Assembly (NCBI RefSeq): GCF_014645835.1
Contig: NZ_BMMM01000008.1
Span: 242,901-306,900 of the forward strand
Direction: 5' to 3'
DNA from: Streptomyces albiflavescens
GTDB lineage: Bacteria; Actinomycetota; Actinomycetes; Streptomycetales; Streptomycetaceae
Length of the DNA: 64,000 bases
How positions within the stretch are numbered: the stretch's first letter is position 1; each line of letters begins with the position of its first letter. The translations under genes and the position numbers were made by a program. The notes below the pieces were generated by a model. It ran no database searches. It was given only the letters and a program-made list of their open reading frames with translations, and was not told the DNA's origin. Of this stretch, positions 45,517-53,386 are shown piece after piece.

Positions 45517-46701
45517 TTGAGCAGGTTGCGCTGGCTGACCGCGGGGGAGTCCCACGGTCCCGCACTTGTCGCGACGCTGGAGGGCCTTCCCGCCGGCGTG
45601 CCGATCACCACGGAGATGGTGGCGGACCACCTCGCCCGGCGACGCCTGGGCTATGGACGCGGCGCCCGGATGAAGTTCGAGCGCGACGAGGTCACCTTCC
45701 TCGGCGGCGTACGGCACGGCCTCACCCTCGGCTCGCCGGTGGCCGTCATGGTCGGCAACACCGAGTGGCCCAAGTGGGAGCAGGTCATGGCGGCCGACCC
45801 GGTCGCCCCGGAGATCCTCGCCGACCTGGCCCGCAACGCCCCGCTGACCCGGCCCCGGCCCGGCCACGCCGACCTCGCGGGCATGCAGAAGTACGGCTTC
45901 GACGAGGCCCGGCCGATCCTGGAGCGCGCCTCCGCGCGGGAGACCGCCGCCCGCGTGGCCCTTGGCGCGGTGGCCCGCTCGTACCTGAAGGAGACGGCCG
46001 GGATCGAGATCGTCTCGCACGTCGTCGAGCTGGCCGCGGCGAAGGCGCCGTACGGCGTCTACCCGAGGCCCTCGGACGTCGAGAAGCTCGACGCCGACCC
46101 GGTGCGCTGCCTCGACGCCGACGCGTCGAAGGCGATGGTCGCGGAGATCGATCAGGCGCACAAGGACGGCGACACGCTCGGCGGCGTGGTCGAGGTCCTT
46201 GCGTACGGCGTGCCGGTGGGCCTCGGCTCGCACGTGCACTGGGACCGTCGCCTCGACGCCCGCCTCGCGGCGGCGCTCATGGGCATCCAGGCGATCAAGG
46301 GCGTAGAGGTCGGCGACGGCTTCGAGCTGGCCCGGGTGCCGGGCTCCCAGGCGCACGACGAGATCGTCCACACCGAGGACGGCATCCGGCGCACCTCCGG
46401 GCGCTCCGGCGGCACCGAGGGCGGGCTGACCACCGGTGAGCTGCTGCGCGTCCGCGCCGCGATGAAGCCGATCGCGACCGTGCCGCGTGCGCTCGCCACC
46501 ATCGACGTCGCCACCGGCGAGGCCGCCAAGGCCCACCACCAGCGCTCCGACGTCTGCGCGGTCCCGGCCGCCGGCATCGTCGCCGAGGCGATGGTGGCGC
46601 TCGTCCTCGCGGACGCGGTCGCCGAGAAGTTCGGCGGCGACAGCGTCCCGGAGACCCGCCGAAACGTCCAGTCGTACCTCGACAACCTGGTCGTGCGGTG
46701 A
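45517..46701 (+). CDS. aroC: Chorismate synthase
   Basis: The 394-aa FMN-dependent lyase makes chorismate from EPSP. It has LRWLTAGESHGPALVA at the N-terminus, the GRGARMKFERDEV segment, RSGGTEGGLTTGE and the C-terminal signature QRSDVCAVPAAGIVAEAMVA. The start is a TTG with GAGGA upstream. It overlaps aroK by GTGA, starting a coupled aroC-aroK-aroB run. Confidence 0.97.
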   Translation: MSRLRWLTAGESHGPALVATLEGLPAGVPITTEMVADHLARRRLGYGRGARMKFERDEVTFLGGVRHGLTLGSPVAVMVGNTEWPKWEQVMAADPVAPEILADLARNAPLTRPRPGHADLAGMQKYGFDEARPILERASARETAARVALGAVARSYLKETAGIEIVSHVVELAAAKAPYGVYPRPSDVEKLDADPVRCLDADASKAMVAEIDQAHKDGDTLGGVVEVLAYGVPVGLGSHVHWDRRLDARLAAALMGIQAIKGVEVGDGFELARVPGSQAHDEIVHTEDGIRRTSGRSGGTEGGLTTGELLRVRAAMKPIATVPRALATIDVATGEAAKAHHQRSDVCAVPAAGIVAEAMVALVLADAVAEKFGGDSVPETRRNVQSYLDNLVVR

Positions 46702-47213
46702 CCGCTCCGAGCGTCGTCCTCGTCGGCCCGATGGGGGTCGGCAAGTCCACGGTGGGCGCGCTGGTCGCCGAGCGGCTCGGCTGCGCCTACCGGGACACGG
46801 ACGACGACATCGTGGCCGAGCAGGGCCGCACCATCGCCGACATCTTCGTCGACGAGGGCGAGCCGGTCTTCCGCGCGATCGAGAAGCTGGCCGTGCACAA
46901 GGCGCTCGCCGAGCACGACGGCGTCCTCGCGCTCGGCGGCGGCGCGATCCTGGACGAGGACACCCGCGCGCTGCTCGCCGGACACCGGGTCGTCTATCTC
47001 TCGATGGACGTCGAGGAGGCGGTCAAGCGCACCGGCCTCAACGCCGCCAGGCCGTTGCTCGCCGTCAACCCGCGCCGGCAGTGGCGCGATCTGATGGAGG
47101 CGCGCCGCCACCTGTACACCGAAGTCGCCCGCGCGGTCGTGGCGACCGACGGCCGTACCCCCGAAGAGGTCGCCCAGGCGGTCCTCGACGCACTGGAGTT
47201 GAAGGAAGCATGA
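46698..47213 (+). CDS. aroK: Shikimate kinase
   Basis: The 171-aa P-loop kinase phosphorylates shikimate at O3. Walker A is GPMGVGKSTVG, the shikimate-binding Asp is in YRDTDDDIV, the second site is FRAIEK, the glycine loop is ALGGGAIL, and the lid arginine lies in GLNAARPLLA. It is coupled by 4-nt overlaps to aroC upstream and aroB downstream. Confidence 0.97.
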   Translation: MTAPSVVLVGPMGVGKSTVGALVAERLGCAYRDTDDDIVAEQGRTIADIFVDEGEPVFRAIEKLAVHKALAEHDGVLALGGGAILDEDTRALLAGHRVVYLSMDVEEAVKRTGLNAARPLLAVNPRRQWRDLMEARRHLYTEVARAVVATDGRTPEEVAQAVLDALELKEA

Positions 47214-48301
47214 GCGAGGCAGTGACCCGTATCCAGGTCGGCGGTACCGCGGGCACCGACCCCTACGAGGTCCTGGTCGGCCGTCAACTCCTCGGCGAGC
47301 TGGGCGGGTTGATCGGCGACAAGGCCAAGCGCGTCGCGGTGATCCACCCCGAGGCGCTCGCCGAGACCGGCGAGGCGCTCCGCGCCGACCTGGCCGGACA
47401 GGGCTTCGAGGCCGTCGCCATCCAGGTGCCGAACGCGGAGGAGGCCAAGACCGCCGAGGTCGCTGCCTACTGCTGGAAGGCCCTCGGCCAGTCCGGCTTC
47501 ACCCGCACCGACGTCATCGTCGGCGTCGGCGGCGGTGCCACCACCGACCTGGCCGGCTTCGTCGCGGCGACCTGGCTGCGCGGGGTGCGCTGGATCGCCG
47601 TCCCCACCACCGTGCTCGCCATGGTGGACGCGGCGGTCGGCGGCAAGACCGGCATCAACACCGCCGAGGGCAAGAACCTGGTGGGCTCCTTCCACCCGCC
47701 CGCGGGCGTGCTCTGCGACCTGGCCGCGCTCGACTCGCTGCCGGTCAACGACTTCGTGTCCGGGCTCGCGGAGATCATCAAGGCCGGTTTCATCGCCGAC
47801 CCGGTGATCCTGGAGCTGATCGAGGAGGACCCGGGGGCCGCCCGCACCCCGGCCGGCCCGCACACCGCCGAGCTCATCGAACGCTCCATCAAGGTGAAGG
47901 CCGAGGTCGTCTCCGGCGATCTCAAGGAGTCCGGGCTGCGCGAGATCCTCAACTACGGGCACACCCTCGCGCACGCCATCGAGAAGAACGAGCGCTACAA
48001 GTGGCGGCACGGTGCGGCCGTCTCCGTCGGCATGCACTTCGCCGCCGAACTCGGCCGTCTGGCGGGCCGGTTGGACGACGCGACCGCCGACCGCCACCGC
48101 ACGATTCTCGAGTCCGTGGGTCTCCCGCTGAGCTACCGCTACGACCAGTGGCCCAAGCTCCTGCAGAACATGAAGGTCGACAAGAAGTCCCGTGGCGACC
48201 TGCTGCGCTTCATCGTCCTCGACGGGCTTGCCAAGCCGACGGTCCTGGAGGGGCCGGACCCGGCCGTGCTGCTCGCCGCGTACGGCGAAGTCGGGGAGTG
48301 A
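47210..48301 (+). CDS. aroB: 3-dehydroquinate synthase
   Basis: The 363-aa NAD- and metal-dependent enzyme carries out the second step of the shikimate pathway. It has GVGGGATTDLAGFVAATWLRG, VPTTVLAMVDAAVGGKTGIN, the metal ligand Glu in LAEIIKAGFI and the histidines in NYGHTLAHAIE and RHGAAVSVGM. GAAGGA precedes the ATG, which overlaps the aroK stop. A frame extending far upstream is an open shadow. Confidence 0.97.
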   Translation: MSEAVTRIQVGGTAGTDPYEVLVGRQLLGELGGLIGDKAKRVAVIHPEALAETGEALRADLAGQGFEAVAIQVPNAEEAKTAEVAAYCWKALGQSGFTRTDVIVGVGGGATTDLAGFVAATWLRGVRWIAVPTTVLAMVDAAVGGKTGINTAEGKNLVGSFHPPAGVLCDLAALDSLPVNDFVSGLAEIIKAGFIADPVILELIEEDPGAARTPAGPHTAELIERSIKVKAEVVSGDLKESGLREILNYGHTLAHAIEKNERYKWRHGAAVSVGMHFAAELGRLAGRLDDATADRHRTILESVGLPLSYRYDQWPKLLQNMKVDKKSRGDLLRFIVLDGLAKPTVLEGPDPAVLLAAYGEVGE

Positions 48302-48384
48302 CGGCCCCCGGCGGGCTGGGCGGGTAACTCCCGAGGGGCCCACCCTTGGCCCGTTTTGCCCCTCGCCTACGGGCACTTCGCACG

Positions 48385-48418
48385 TTCCCCGGCCGTTCAC
48401 ACAACGGCGGCCGGGGAA
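48385..48418 (+). terminator. Hairpin after aroB
   Basis: TTCCCCGGCCG (48385-48395) pairs with 48408-48418 around a 12-nt loop, 84 bp after the aroB stop. It probably ends the aro transcript. The rest of the 319-bp gap to the next gene holds no gene that I can see. Confidence 0.6.
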
Positions 48419-48620
48419 GGTACCGTTCGGTAGCGAGCGGGACCGAGGCCCCGTTCGCCCAGCGCCCATTGCCTGTCGCGAGTGAGCCGAAGGGACGCGT
48501 CGGCGTCGAGAGCGCGAGCGCGCGGAGGCCCGAAGGGCTGAGCACGGTCGGGCTTGTCGACACCGGCTGAGGCGGCCCTGAGGCGAATGAGCCAGAAGAC
48601 ACGAGACGGAGTGGCACCGG

Positions 48621-49499
48621 ATGCAGCACGCAGTGGGGGCTCCGCTGCCGCCGCCCCACCAGCCGGGGCACGGACCGGTCGCCGACTGGTCACCGGCCGG
48701 ACAACACCCGGGACACCCGGGTCCCGCACCTGCTCCCGGTTTCACCGGAGCGCCCTTGCCTCCCGGGGTTCCTCCCACCCAGGCAGCGCAGCACATGCCG
48801 CCGCACCGCGCCCCCGCGCAGCCCGCACATCACGCTCCCGTGCCTCCCACGCCGGACACGACCGGGCATGTGCAGCTGCCCCCGGGCGGCCCCGTCGCGA
48901 TGCCGTCGCCGCCGCCCACCACAGGCGGGTCCGACGCCACGGCCACCACGCTCGCGGTGCTGCTCATCGGCCCTGCGGGCGCCGGAAAGACCAGCGTCGC
49001 CAAGTACTGGGCGGACCACCGCCGGGTCCCCACCGCGCACATCAGCCTCGACGACGTACGCGAATGGGTGCGCTCGGGTTTCGCGGACCCGCAGTCGGGA
49101 TGGAACGATCATTCGGAGGCGCAGTACCGCCTGGCCCGCCGCACCTGCGGCTTCGCCGCGCGGAACTTCCTGGCCAACGGCATCTCCTGCATCCTCGACG
49201 ACGCCGTCTTCCCGGACCGCCCGGTCGTCGGCCTCGGCGGCTGGAAGCGGCACGTCGGTCCCGGCCTGCTGCCGGTCGTCCTGCTCCCGGGCCTGGAGAT
49301 AGTCCTGGAGCGCAACGCCGAGCGCTCCGGAAACCGCCGCCTCACCGACGAGGAAGTCGCCCGCATCCACGGCCGGATGGCCGGCTGGTACGGCTCGGGG
49401 CTGCCCATCGTCGACAACTCGCAGCTCGACGTACCGGCCACGGCCCGCGTCCTGGACGACGTGCTCGCCCGGTCGATCGCCAGCCCGCCCCAGTGGTAG
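48621..49499 (+). CDS. P-loop NTPase/kinase-like protein with Pro-rich N-terminus
   Basis: The 292-aa protein starts with about 105 residues very rich in Pro, His, Ala and Gly (for example PPGVPPTQAAQHMPPHRAPA), followed by a compact nucleotide-binding domain: Walker A IGPAGAGKTSVAKYW, the AHISLDDVREWV segment typical of small-molecule or nucleotide kinases, and ILDDAVFPDRPVVG as the Walker B region. The fold resembles zeta-toxin/polynucleotide-kinase type P-loop kinases, but the substrate is not identifiable and no antitoxin partner is present. It has a conserved place between aroB and the M24 gene in Streptomyces, as I recall. Confidence 0.8.
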   Translation: MQHAVGAPLPPPHQPGHGPVADWSPAGQHPGHPGPAPAPGFTGAPLPPGVPPTQAAQHMPPHRAPAQPAHHAPVPPTPDTTGHVQLPPGGPVAMPSPPPTTGGSDATATTLAVLLIGPAGAGKTSVAKYWADHRRVPTAHISLDDVREWVRSGFADPQSGWNDHSEAQYRLARRTCGFAARNFLANGISCILDDAVFPDRPVVGLGGWKRHVGPGLLPVVLLPGLEIVLERNAERSGNRRLTDEEVARIHGRMAGWYGSGLPIVDNSQLDVPATARVLDDVLARSIASPPQW

Positions 49500-49571
49500 T
49501 GCCCACACCCCCACCGCCCGTCCGGCCCCGCTGAACCGGCGACATCCGGCCACCGCTCGTAGGCTCGATTT

Positions 49572-50678
49572 ATGCCAGAGGTGTACGCGGCCCGCAGAGA
49601 GCGGATCCGAGAGTGCTGTACGGCGGGCGGCAGCGCGACGGCGCTCGTCACTCGCCCCGCGAACGTGAGGTATCTCGCCGGCGCGGCGCCGCGGGGTGCC
49701 GTGCTCCTGATGGGCAGGGGCGAGGATCTGCTGCTCTGTGCCGGCCCGCCGAGCGGCGAGGTCGGCGAAGGACGCCCCGACGAGGCGCTGCGCGTGCAGG
49801 TCCTGCCACGCGCCGGCGGTGATCCCGCCGTCGCCGCCGCCGATGTCGCCGTGGCCCAGGGCGCCGAGTCCCTCGCGGTCGAGGAAAACCACCTGACGGT
49901 GACCCGGCACCGCGCCATCGGCTCGGTGGCGCCACGGCTGCGCCTCGGCGACCTGGGTGGTGCGGTGGAGCAGCTGCGGGTGATCAAGGACGAGGAGGAG
50001 ATCTCCTGTCTGCGGATCGGCGCCGAGATCGCCGACCAGGCCCTGGGCGAGCTCCTAGAATCCATTCTGGTCGGCCGCACGGAACGCCATCTCGCGCTGG
50101 AGCTGGAGCGCCGCCTCGTCGACCACGGCGCCGACGGCCCGGCCTTCGCGACCTCGGTCGGTACCGGCCCGAACTCGGGTCGGCGCGGCCACCGGCCCAC
50201 CGACCGGCGGGTCGAGGAGGGCGACTTCCTCTCCGTCTGCCTGGGCGCGACCTATCGCGGTTACCGCTGCGAGATCGGCCGTACCTTCGTGATCGGCACC
50301 TCGCCCGCCGACTGGCAGATCGAGTTGTACGACCTCGTCTTCGCCGCCCAGCGCGCCGGACGGGAGTCGCTGGCGCCCGGCGCCGCATACCGTGACGTGG
50401 ACCGCGCGGCCCGCCAGGTACTGGACTCCGCGGGCCATGCGGAAGGTCTTCCACCGCTGACCGGGCACGGTGTGGGGCTCGAAATCGACGAGGACCCGCA
50501 GCTGGCCCCCGCAGCCATGGGTAAACTGGACGCTTGCGTGCCGGTCACCGTCGAACCGGGGGTCCACCTCCCGGGCCGGGGCGGTGTCCGGATCGATGAC
50601 ACGCTCGTCGTACGCCCTGAGGCGGACGGCGGACCCGAGCTACTCACCATCACGACCAAGGAGCTGCTCGCGCTCTAG
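49572..50678 (+). CDS. M24 (aminopeptidase P/prolidase) family protein with altered metal ligands
   Basis: The 368-aa protein has the two-domain creatinase/prolidase plan and an N-terminal RANVRYLAG-like segment (PANVRYLAGAAPRGA). The pita-bread core is recognisable, but the five metal ligands Asp-Asp-His-Glu-Glu appear here as Cys223 (SVCLGA), Glu234 (CEIGRT), His299 (LTGHGVGLE), Glu328 (TVEPGV) and Asp342 (VRIDDT). With three substitutions the ordinary two-metal peptidase chemistry is doubtful; it may use another metal arrangement or act as a binding protein. It lies directly upstream of efp, a neighbour pair widely conserved in bacteria. Confidence 0.88.
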   Translation: MPEVYAARRERIRECCTAGGSATALVTRPANVRYLAGAAPRGAVLLMGRGEDLLLCAGPPSGEVGEGRPDEALRVQVLPRAGGDPAVAAADVAVAQGAESLAVEENHLTVTRHRAIGSVAPRLRLGDLGGAVEQLRVIKDEEEISCLRIGAEIADQALGELLESILVGRTERHLALELERRLVDHGADGPAFATSVGTGPNSGRRGHRPTDRRVEEGDFLSVCLGATYRGYRCEIGRTFVIGTSPADWQIELYDLVFAAQRAGRESLAPGAAYRDVDRAARQVLDSAGHAEGLPPLTGHGVGLEIDEDPQLAPAAMGKLDACVPVTVEPGVHLPGRGGVRIDDTLVVRPEADGGPELLTITTKELLAL

Positions 50679-50738
50679 CTCTTCGAGCTACGCGCGTGCG
50701 CCGGGGTCGTCCACGTCAGTCCAGGAGATTCCGCAACC

Positions 50739-51305
50739 GTGGCTTCCACGAACGACCTCAAGAACGGCCTGGTGCTCAAGCTCGAAGGCGGCCAGCTCTG
50801 GTCCGTCGTCGAGTTCCAGCACGTCAAGCCCGGCAAGGGCCCGGCCTTCGTGCGCACCAAGCTGAAGAACGTGCTTTCCGGCAAGGTCGTCGACAAGACG
50901 TTCAACGCCGGCGTCAAGGTCGAGACGGCCACTGTCGACAAGCGCGACATGCAGTTCTCGTACATGGACGGCGAGTACTTCGTCTTCATGGACATGGACA
51001 CGTACGACCAGCTGATGATCGACCGCAAGACCGTCGGCGACGCCGCCAACTTCCTGATCGAGGGCTTCACCGCCACCGTCGCGCAGCACGAGGGCGAGGT
51101 GCTCTTCGTCGAGCTGCCGGCCGCCGTCGAGCTCGTCATCCAGGAGACCGAGCCGGGCGTCCAGGGCGACCGCTCCACCGGTGGCACCAAGCCCGCCACC
51201 CTGGAGACCGGCCACCAGATCCAGGTCCCGCTCTTCATCACCACCGGTGAGAAGATCAAGGTCGACACCCGCACCAGCGACTACCTCGGCCGGGTGAACA
51301 GCTAA
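50739..51305 (+). CDS. efp: Elongation factor P
   Basis: The 188-aa three-domain factor rescues ribosomes stalled at polyprolines. The tip loop reads KPGKGPAF with Lys33 at the end that contacts the P-site tRNA. The palindromic KPGKGP loop is typical of an actinobacterial subfamily reported to work without post-translational modification, and no EpmA/EpmB/EarP-type modifying enzyme is encoded nearby. The GTG start lies 60 bp after the M24 gene, and nusB follows after 2 bp. Confidence 0.97.
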   Translation: MASTNDLKNGLVLKLEGGQLWSVVEFQHVKPGKGPAFVRTKLKNVLSGKVVDKTFNAGVKVETATVDKRDMQFSYMDGEYFVFMDMDTYDQLMIDRKTVGDAANFLIEGFTATVAQHEGEVLFVELPAAVELVIQETEPGVQGDRSTGGTKPATLETGHQIQVPLFITTGEKIKVDTRTSDYLGRVNS

Positions 51306-51307
51306 CC

Positions 51308-51742
51308 GTGGCTGCCCGCAACACGGCCCGCAAGCGCGCCTTCCAGATCCTCTTCGAGGGCGACCAGCGCGGCGTGGACGTCCTGACGGTCCTCGCGGAC
51401 TGGATCCGGCACTCCCGGACCGACACCCGGCAGCCGCCGGTGAGCGAGTACACGATGCAGCTGGTCGAGGGCTACGCCAAGAAGGCGGCCCGGATCGACG
51501 AGCTGCTCGCGCAGTACGCCGTCGGCTGGACGCTGGACAGGATGCCGGTCGTCGACCGCAACATCCTGCGCCTCGGTGCCTACGAGCTGATCTGGGTCGA
51601 CGAGACCCCGGACGCCGTGGTGCTCGACGAGGCGGTGCAGCTGGCGAAGGAGTTCTCCACGGACGAGTCGCCCTCGTTCGTGAACGGCCTGCTGGGTCGA
51701 CTGAAGGACTTGAAGCCGTCGCTCCGCCGGGACGAGGCGTAG
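51308..51742 (+). CDS. nusB: Transcription antitermination factor NusB
   Basis: The 144-aa all-helical protein begins with RNTARKRAFQILFEGDQ and has the family segment LDRMPVVDRNILRLGAYEL. With S10 it binds boxA RNA to support rRNA transcription. Its start is 2 bp after the efp stop, so the two are tightly coupled. Two hairpins lie downstream. Confidence 0.96.
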   Translation: MAARNTARKRAFQILFEGDQRGVDVLTVLADWIRHSRTDTRQPPVSEYTMQLVEGYAKKAARIDELLAQYAVGWTLDRMPVVDRNILRLGAYELIWVDETPDAVVLDEAVQLAKEFSTDESPSFVNGLLGRLKDLKPSLRRDEA

Positions 51743-51805
51743 GCGCTCCACTGGGAGGGCGGCTGGTGAACGGGGAACCGTTGGCTCCGCCCCCGGAAGC
51801 CGTCA

Positions 51806-51839
51806 CGGAGGGCCCGCAGCAGACGCTGCGGGCCCTCCG
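51806..51839. terminator. 15-bp hairpin downstream of nusB
   Basis: CGGAGGGCCCGCAGC (51806-51820) pairs perfectly with 51825-51839 around an AGAC loop. It is the first of two terminators in the nusB-bldD gap. Confidence 0.85.
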
Positions 51840-51878
51840 GCATTCCCGTACCCATGAGGCTTCCGAGGCCCGCAGAAA

Positions 51879-51924
51879 GCCGCCGGGGTGGCCGGAACCA
51901 TGAAGTTCCGGCCACCCCGGCGGC
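51879..51924. terminator. 20-bp hairpin between convergent nusB and bldD
   Basis: 51879-51898 pairs perfectly with 51905-51924 (core CCGCCGGGGTGGCCGG) around a CATGAA loop, with TTT downstream on the plus strand. It lies 28 bp from the 3' end of bldD, so it should terminate transcription from both sides. Confidence 0.9.
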
Positions 51925-51951
51925 ACGTTTCTGCTGAGTTGCCCGAAGGGG

Positions 51952-52452
51952 TCAGCCCTCGTCGTGGGAGACGGCGCGGCGCGCGTCCGCGTCGAGGACG
52001 CCCCAGCTGATCAGCTGCTCGGTGAGGACCGAGGGCGACTGGTCGTAGATGACGGCGAGGGTGCGCAGGTCGTCCTGGCGGATCGACAGCACCTTGCCGT
52101 TGTAGTCACCGCGCTGGGACTGGATCGTCGCCGCATAACGCTGGAGGGGACCTGCCTTCTCGGCCGGTACGTGAGCCAGCCGCTCCAGGTCCAGGACCAG
52201 CTTCGGCGGCGGCTCGGCGGCCCCGCCCGGCGTGGTGCCCGGCAGCAATTCCTGCACCGGGACCCCATAGAAGTCCGCCAGCTCCGCGAGGCGCTGTACG
52301 GTGACGGCGCGGTCGCCGCGCTCGTACGAACCGACCACGACCGCCTTCCAGCGTCCTTGGGACTTCTCCTCTACGCCGTGGAGGGAAAGGCCCTGCTGGG
52401 TACGGATGGCGCGGAGCTTGGCCCCGAGCTGTTTGGCGTATTCGCTGGACAT
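51952..52452 (-). CDS. bldD: Developmental master regulator BldD
   Basis: The 166-aa protein has an N-terminal Xre-type helix-turn-helix (LRAIRTQQGLSLHGVEE) for DNA binding and the C-terminal c-di-GMP-binding signature RGD-x8-RQDD at residues 114-128. BldD with tetrameric c-di-GMP represses sporulation genes during vegetative growth. The ATG at 52452 follows GGGGAG and begins SSEYAKQLG as in S. coelicolor; a longer frame to 52476 is not used. It is a single-gene minus-strand unit, divergent from the pyr operon. Confidence 0.98.
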   Translation of the reverse strand: MSSEYAKQLGAKLRAIRTQQGLSLHGVEEKSQGRWKAVVVGSYERGDRAVTVQRLAELADFYGVPVQELLPGTTPGGAAEPPPKLVLDLERLAHVPAEKAGPLQRYAATIQSQRGDYNGKVLSIRQDDLRTLAVIYDQSPSVLTEQLISWGVLDADARRAVSHDEG

Positions 52453-52512
52453 ATAGCTCCCCGGACGCTGTATCAACGTGCGGCTCCGCCGCGCGGCTGG
52501 TGACTCTTGTGA

Positions 52513-52551
52513 CTCACAGTGAGGTTACGCAGCGTTACTCTCCCCCGTCAA
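52513..52551 (-). promoter_or_regulatory. bldD promoter with overlapping BldD box
   Basis: Reading the minus strand, TTGACG (52551-52546) and TAACCT (52527-52522) are spaced by 18 bp. The palindrome CTCACAGTGAG (52513-52523) overlaps the -10 and the expected start point; it matches the AGTGA/TCAC half-sites recognised by BldD, which is known to repress its own gene in S. coelicolor. Confidence 0.75.
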
Positions 52552-52654
52552 GCCGAATGGTCCGGACCGACCCTTCCGTGGGAGTCACCGGACGTGGCTT
52601 GAAGGGTGGTGATCAGGCGCGTTGCCGGGCTGGTACCGTGGATGGCGCAATTCC

Positions 52655-52697
52655 GACGTCCTTTAATGATCCGTCCCGTGAGGCGGAGAAGGAGGTC
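52655..52697 (+). promoter_or_regulatory. PyrR-binding RNA hairpin covering the pyrR ribosome binding site
   Basis: GACGTCCTT (52655-52663) pairs with AAGGAGGTC (52689-52697) with one mismatch; inside, TCCG (52670-52673) pairs with CGGA (52684-52687) around the loop TCCCGTGAGG. Bulges and the GAGG loop fit the PyrR recognition hairpin of pyr leaders. The 3' arm is the AAGGAGG Shine-Dalgarno of pyrR, nine bases before the ATG, so UMP-bound PyrR would block translation and not need a terminator, as described for mycobacteria. Confidence 0.78.
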
Positions 52698-52705
52698 CGT
52701 TTCGT

Positions 52706-53296
52706 ATGGACACAGAGCAGTACAAGCAGCAGTACGAAGCCGACGCTCGGCCCGTGCTCGAAGCCCCCGACATCGCGCGGGTGCTGACGCGCATCGCCCA
52801 CGAGATCGTCGAGCGCGCCAAGGGCGCGGACGACGTGGTGCTCCTCGGCATTCCGACCCGAGGCGTCTTCCTGGCCCGCAGGCTGGCCGACAAGCTCGAA
52901 GAGATCACCGACCGCAAGATCCCGGTCGGCTCCCTGGACATCACCATGTACCGCGACGACCTGCGCATGCATCCGCCGCGTGCGCTGGCCCGCACCGAGA
53001 TTCCCGGTGACGGCATCGACGGCCGCCTGGTCGTCCTCGTCGACGACGTGCTCTTCTCCGGCCGCACCATTCGCGCGGCGCTCGACGCGCTGAACGACAT
53101 CGGCCGCCCGCGCGCCGTGCAGCTCGCGGTCCTCGTCGACCGCGGTCACCGCGAACTGCCCATTCGCGCCGACTACGTCGGCAAGAACCTCCCCACGTCG
53201 TTGCGGGAGACGGTCAAGGTCCAGCTCGCCGAGGAGGACGGTCGCGACACCGTGCTGCTCGGTGCGAAGCGGACCTCCTCGGGCGCGCAGCAGTAG
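52706..53296 (+). CDS. pyrR: Pyrimidine operon regulator / uracil phosphoribosyltransferase PyrR
   Basis: The 196-aa protein has the type I PRT fold with the PRPP loop LVVLVDDVLFSGRTIRA and ends with the basic RNA-binding surface typical of PyrR. It binds pyr leader RNA when UMP is high and may convert uracil to UMP. It is the first gene of the operon and its own translation start lies within the predicted binding hairpin. Confidence 0.96.
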   Translation: MDTEQYKQQYEADARPVLEAPDIARVLTRIAHEIVERAKGADDVVLLGIPTRGVFLARRLADKLEEITDRKIPVGSLDITMYRDDLRMHPPRALARTEIPGDGIDGRLVVLVDDVLFSGRTIRAALDALNDIGRPRAVQLAVLVDRGHRELPIRADYVGKNLPTSLRETVKVQLAEEDGRDTVLLGAKRTSSGAQQ

Positions 53297-53386
53297 CCCT
53301 CCGGCGTACGCCGCTGTCGTACGTCCCCGAGTGCGCCCTGCCTGCCCGAATCCTCCCGAACTGAACTGCCTTACGGAGCCTGACAG

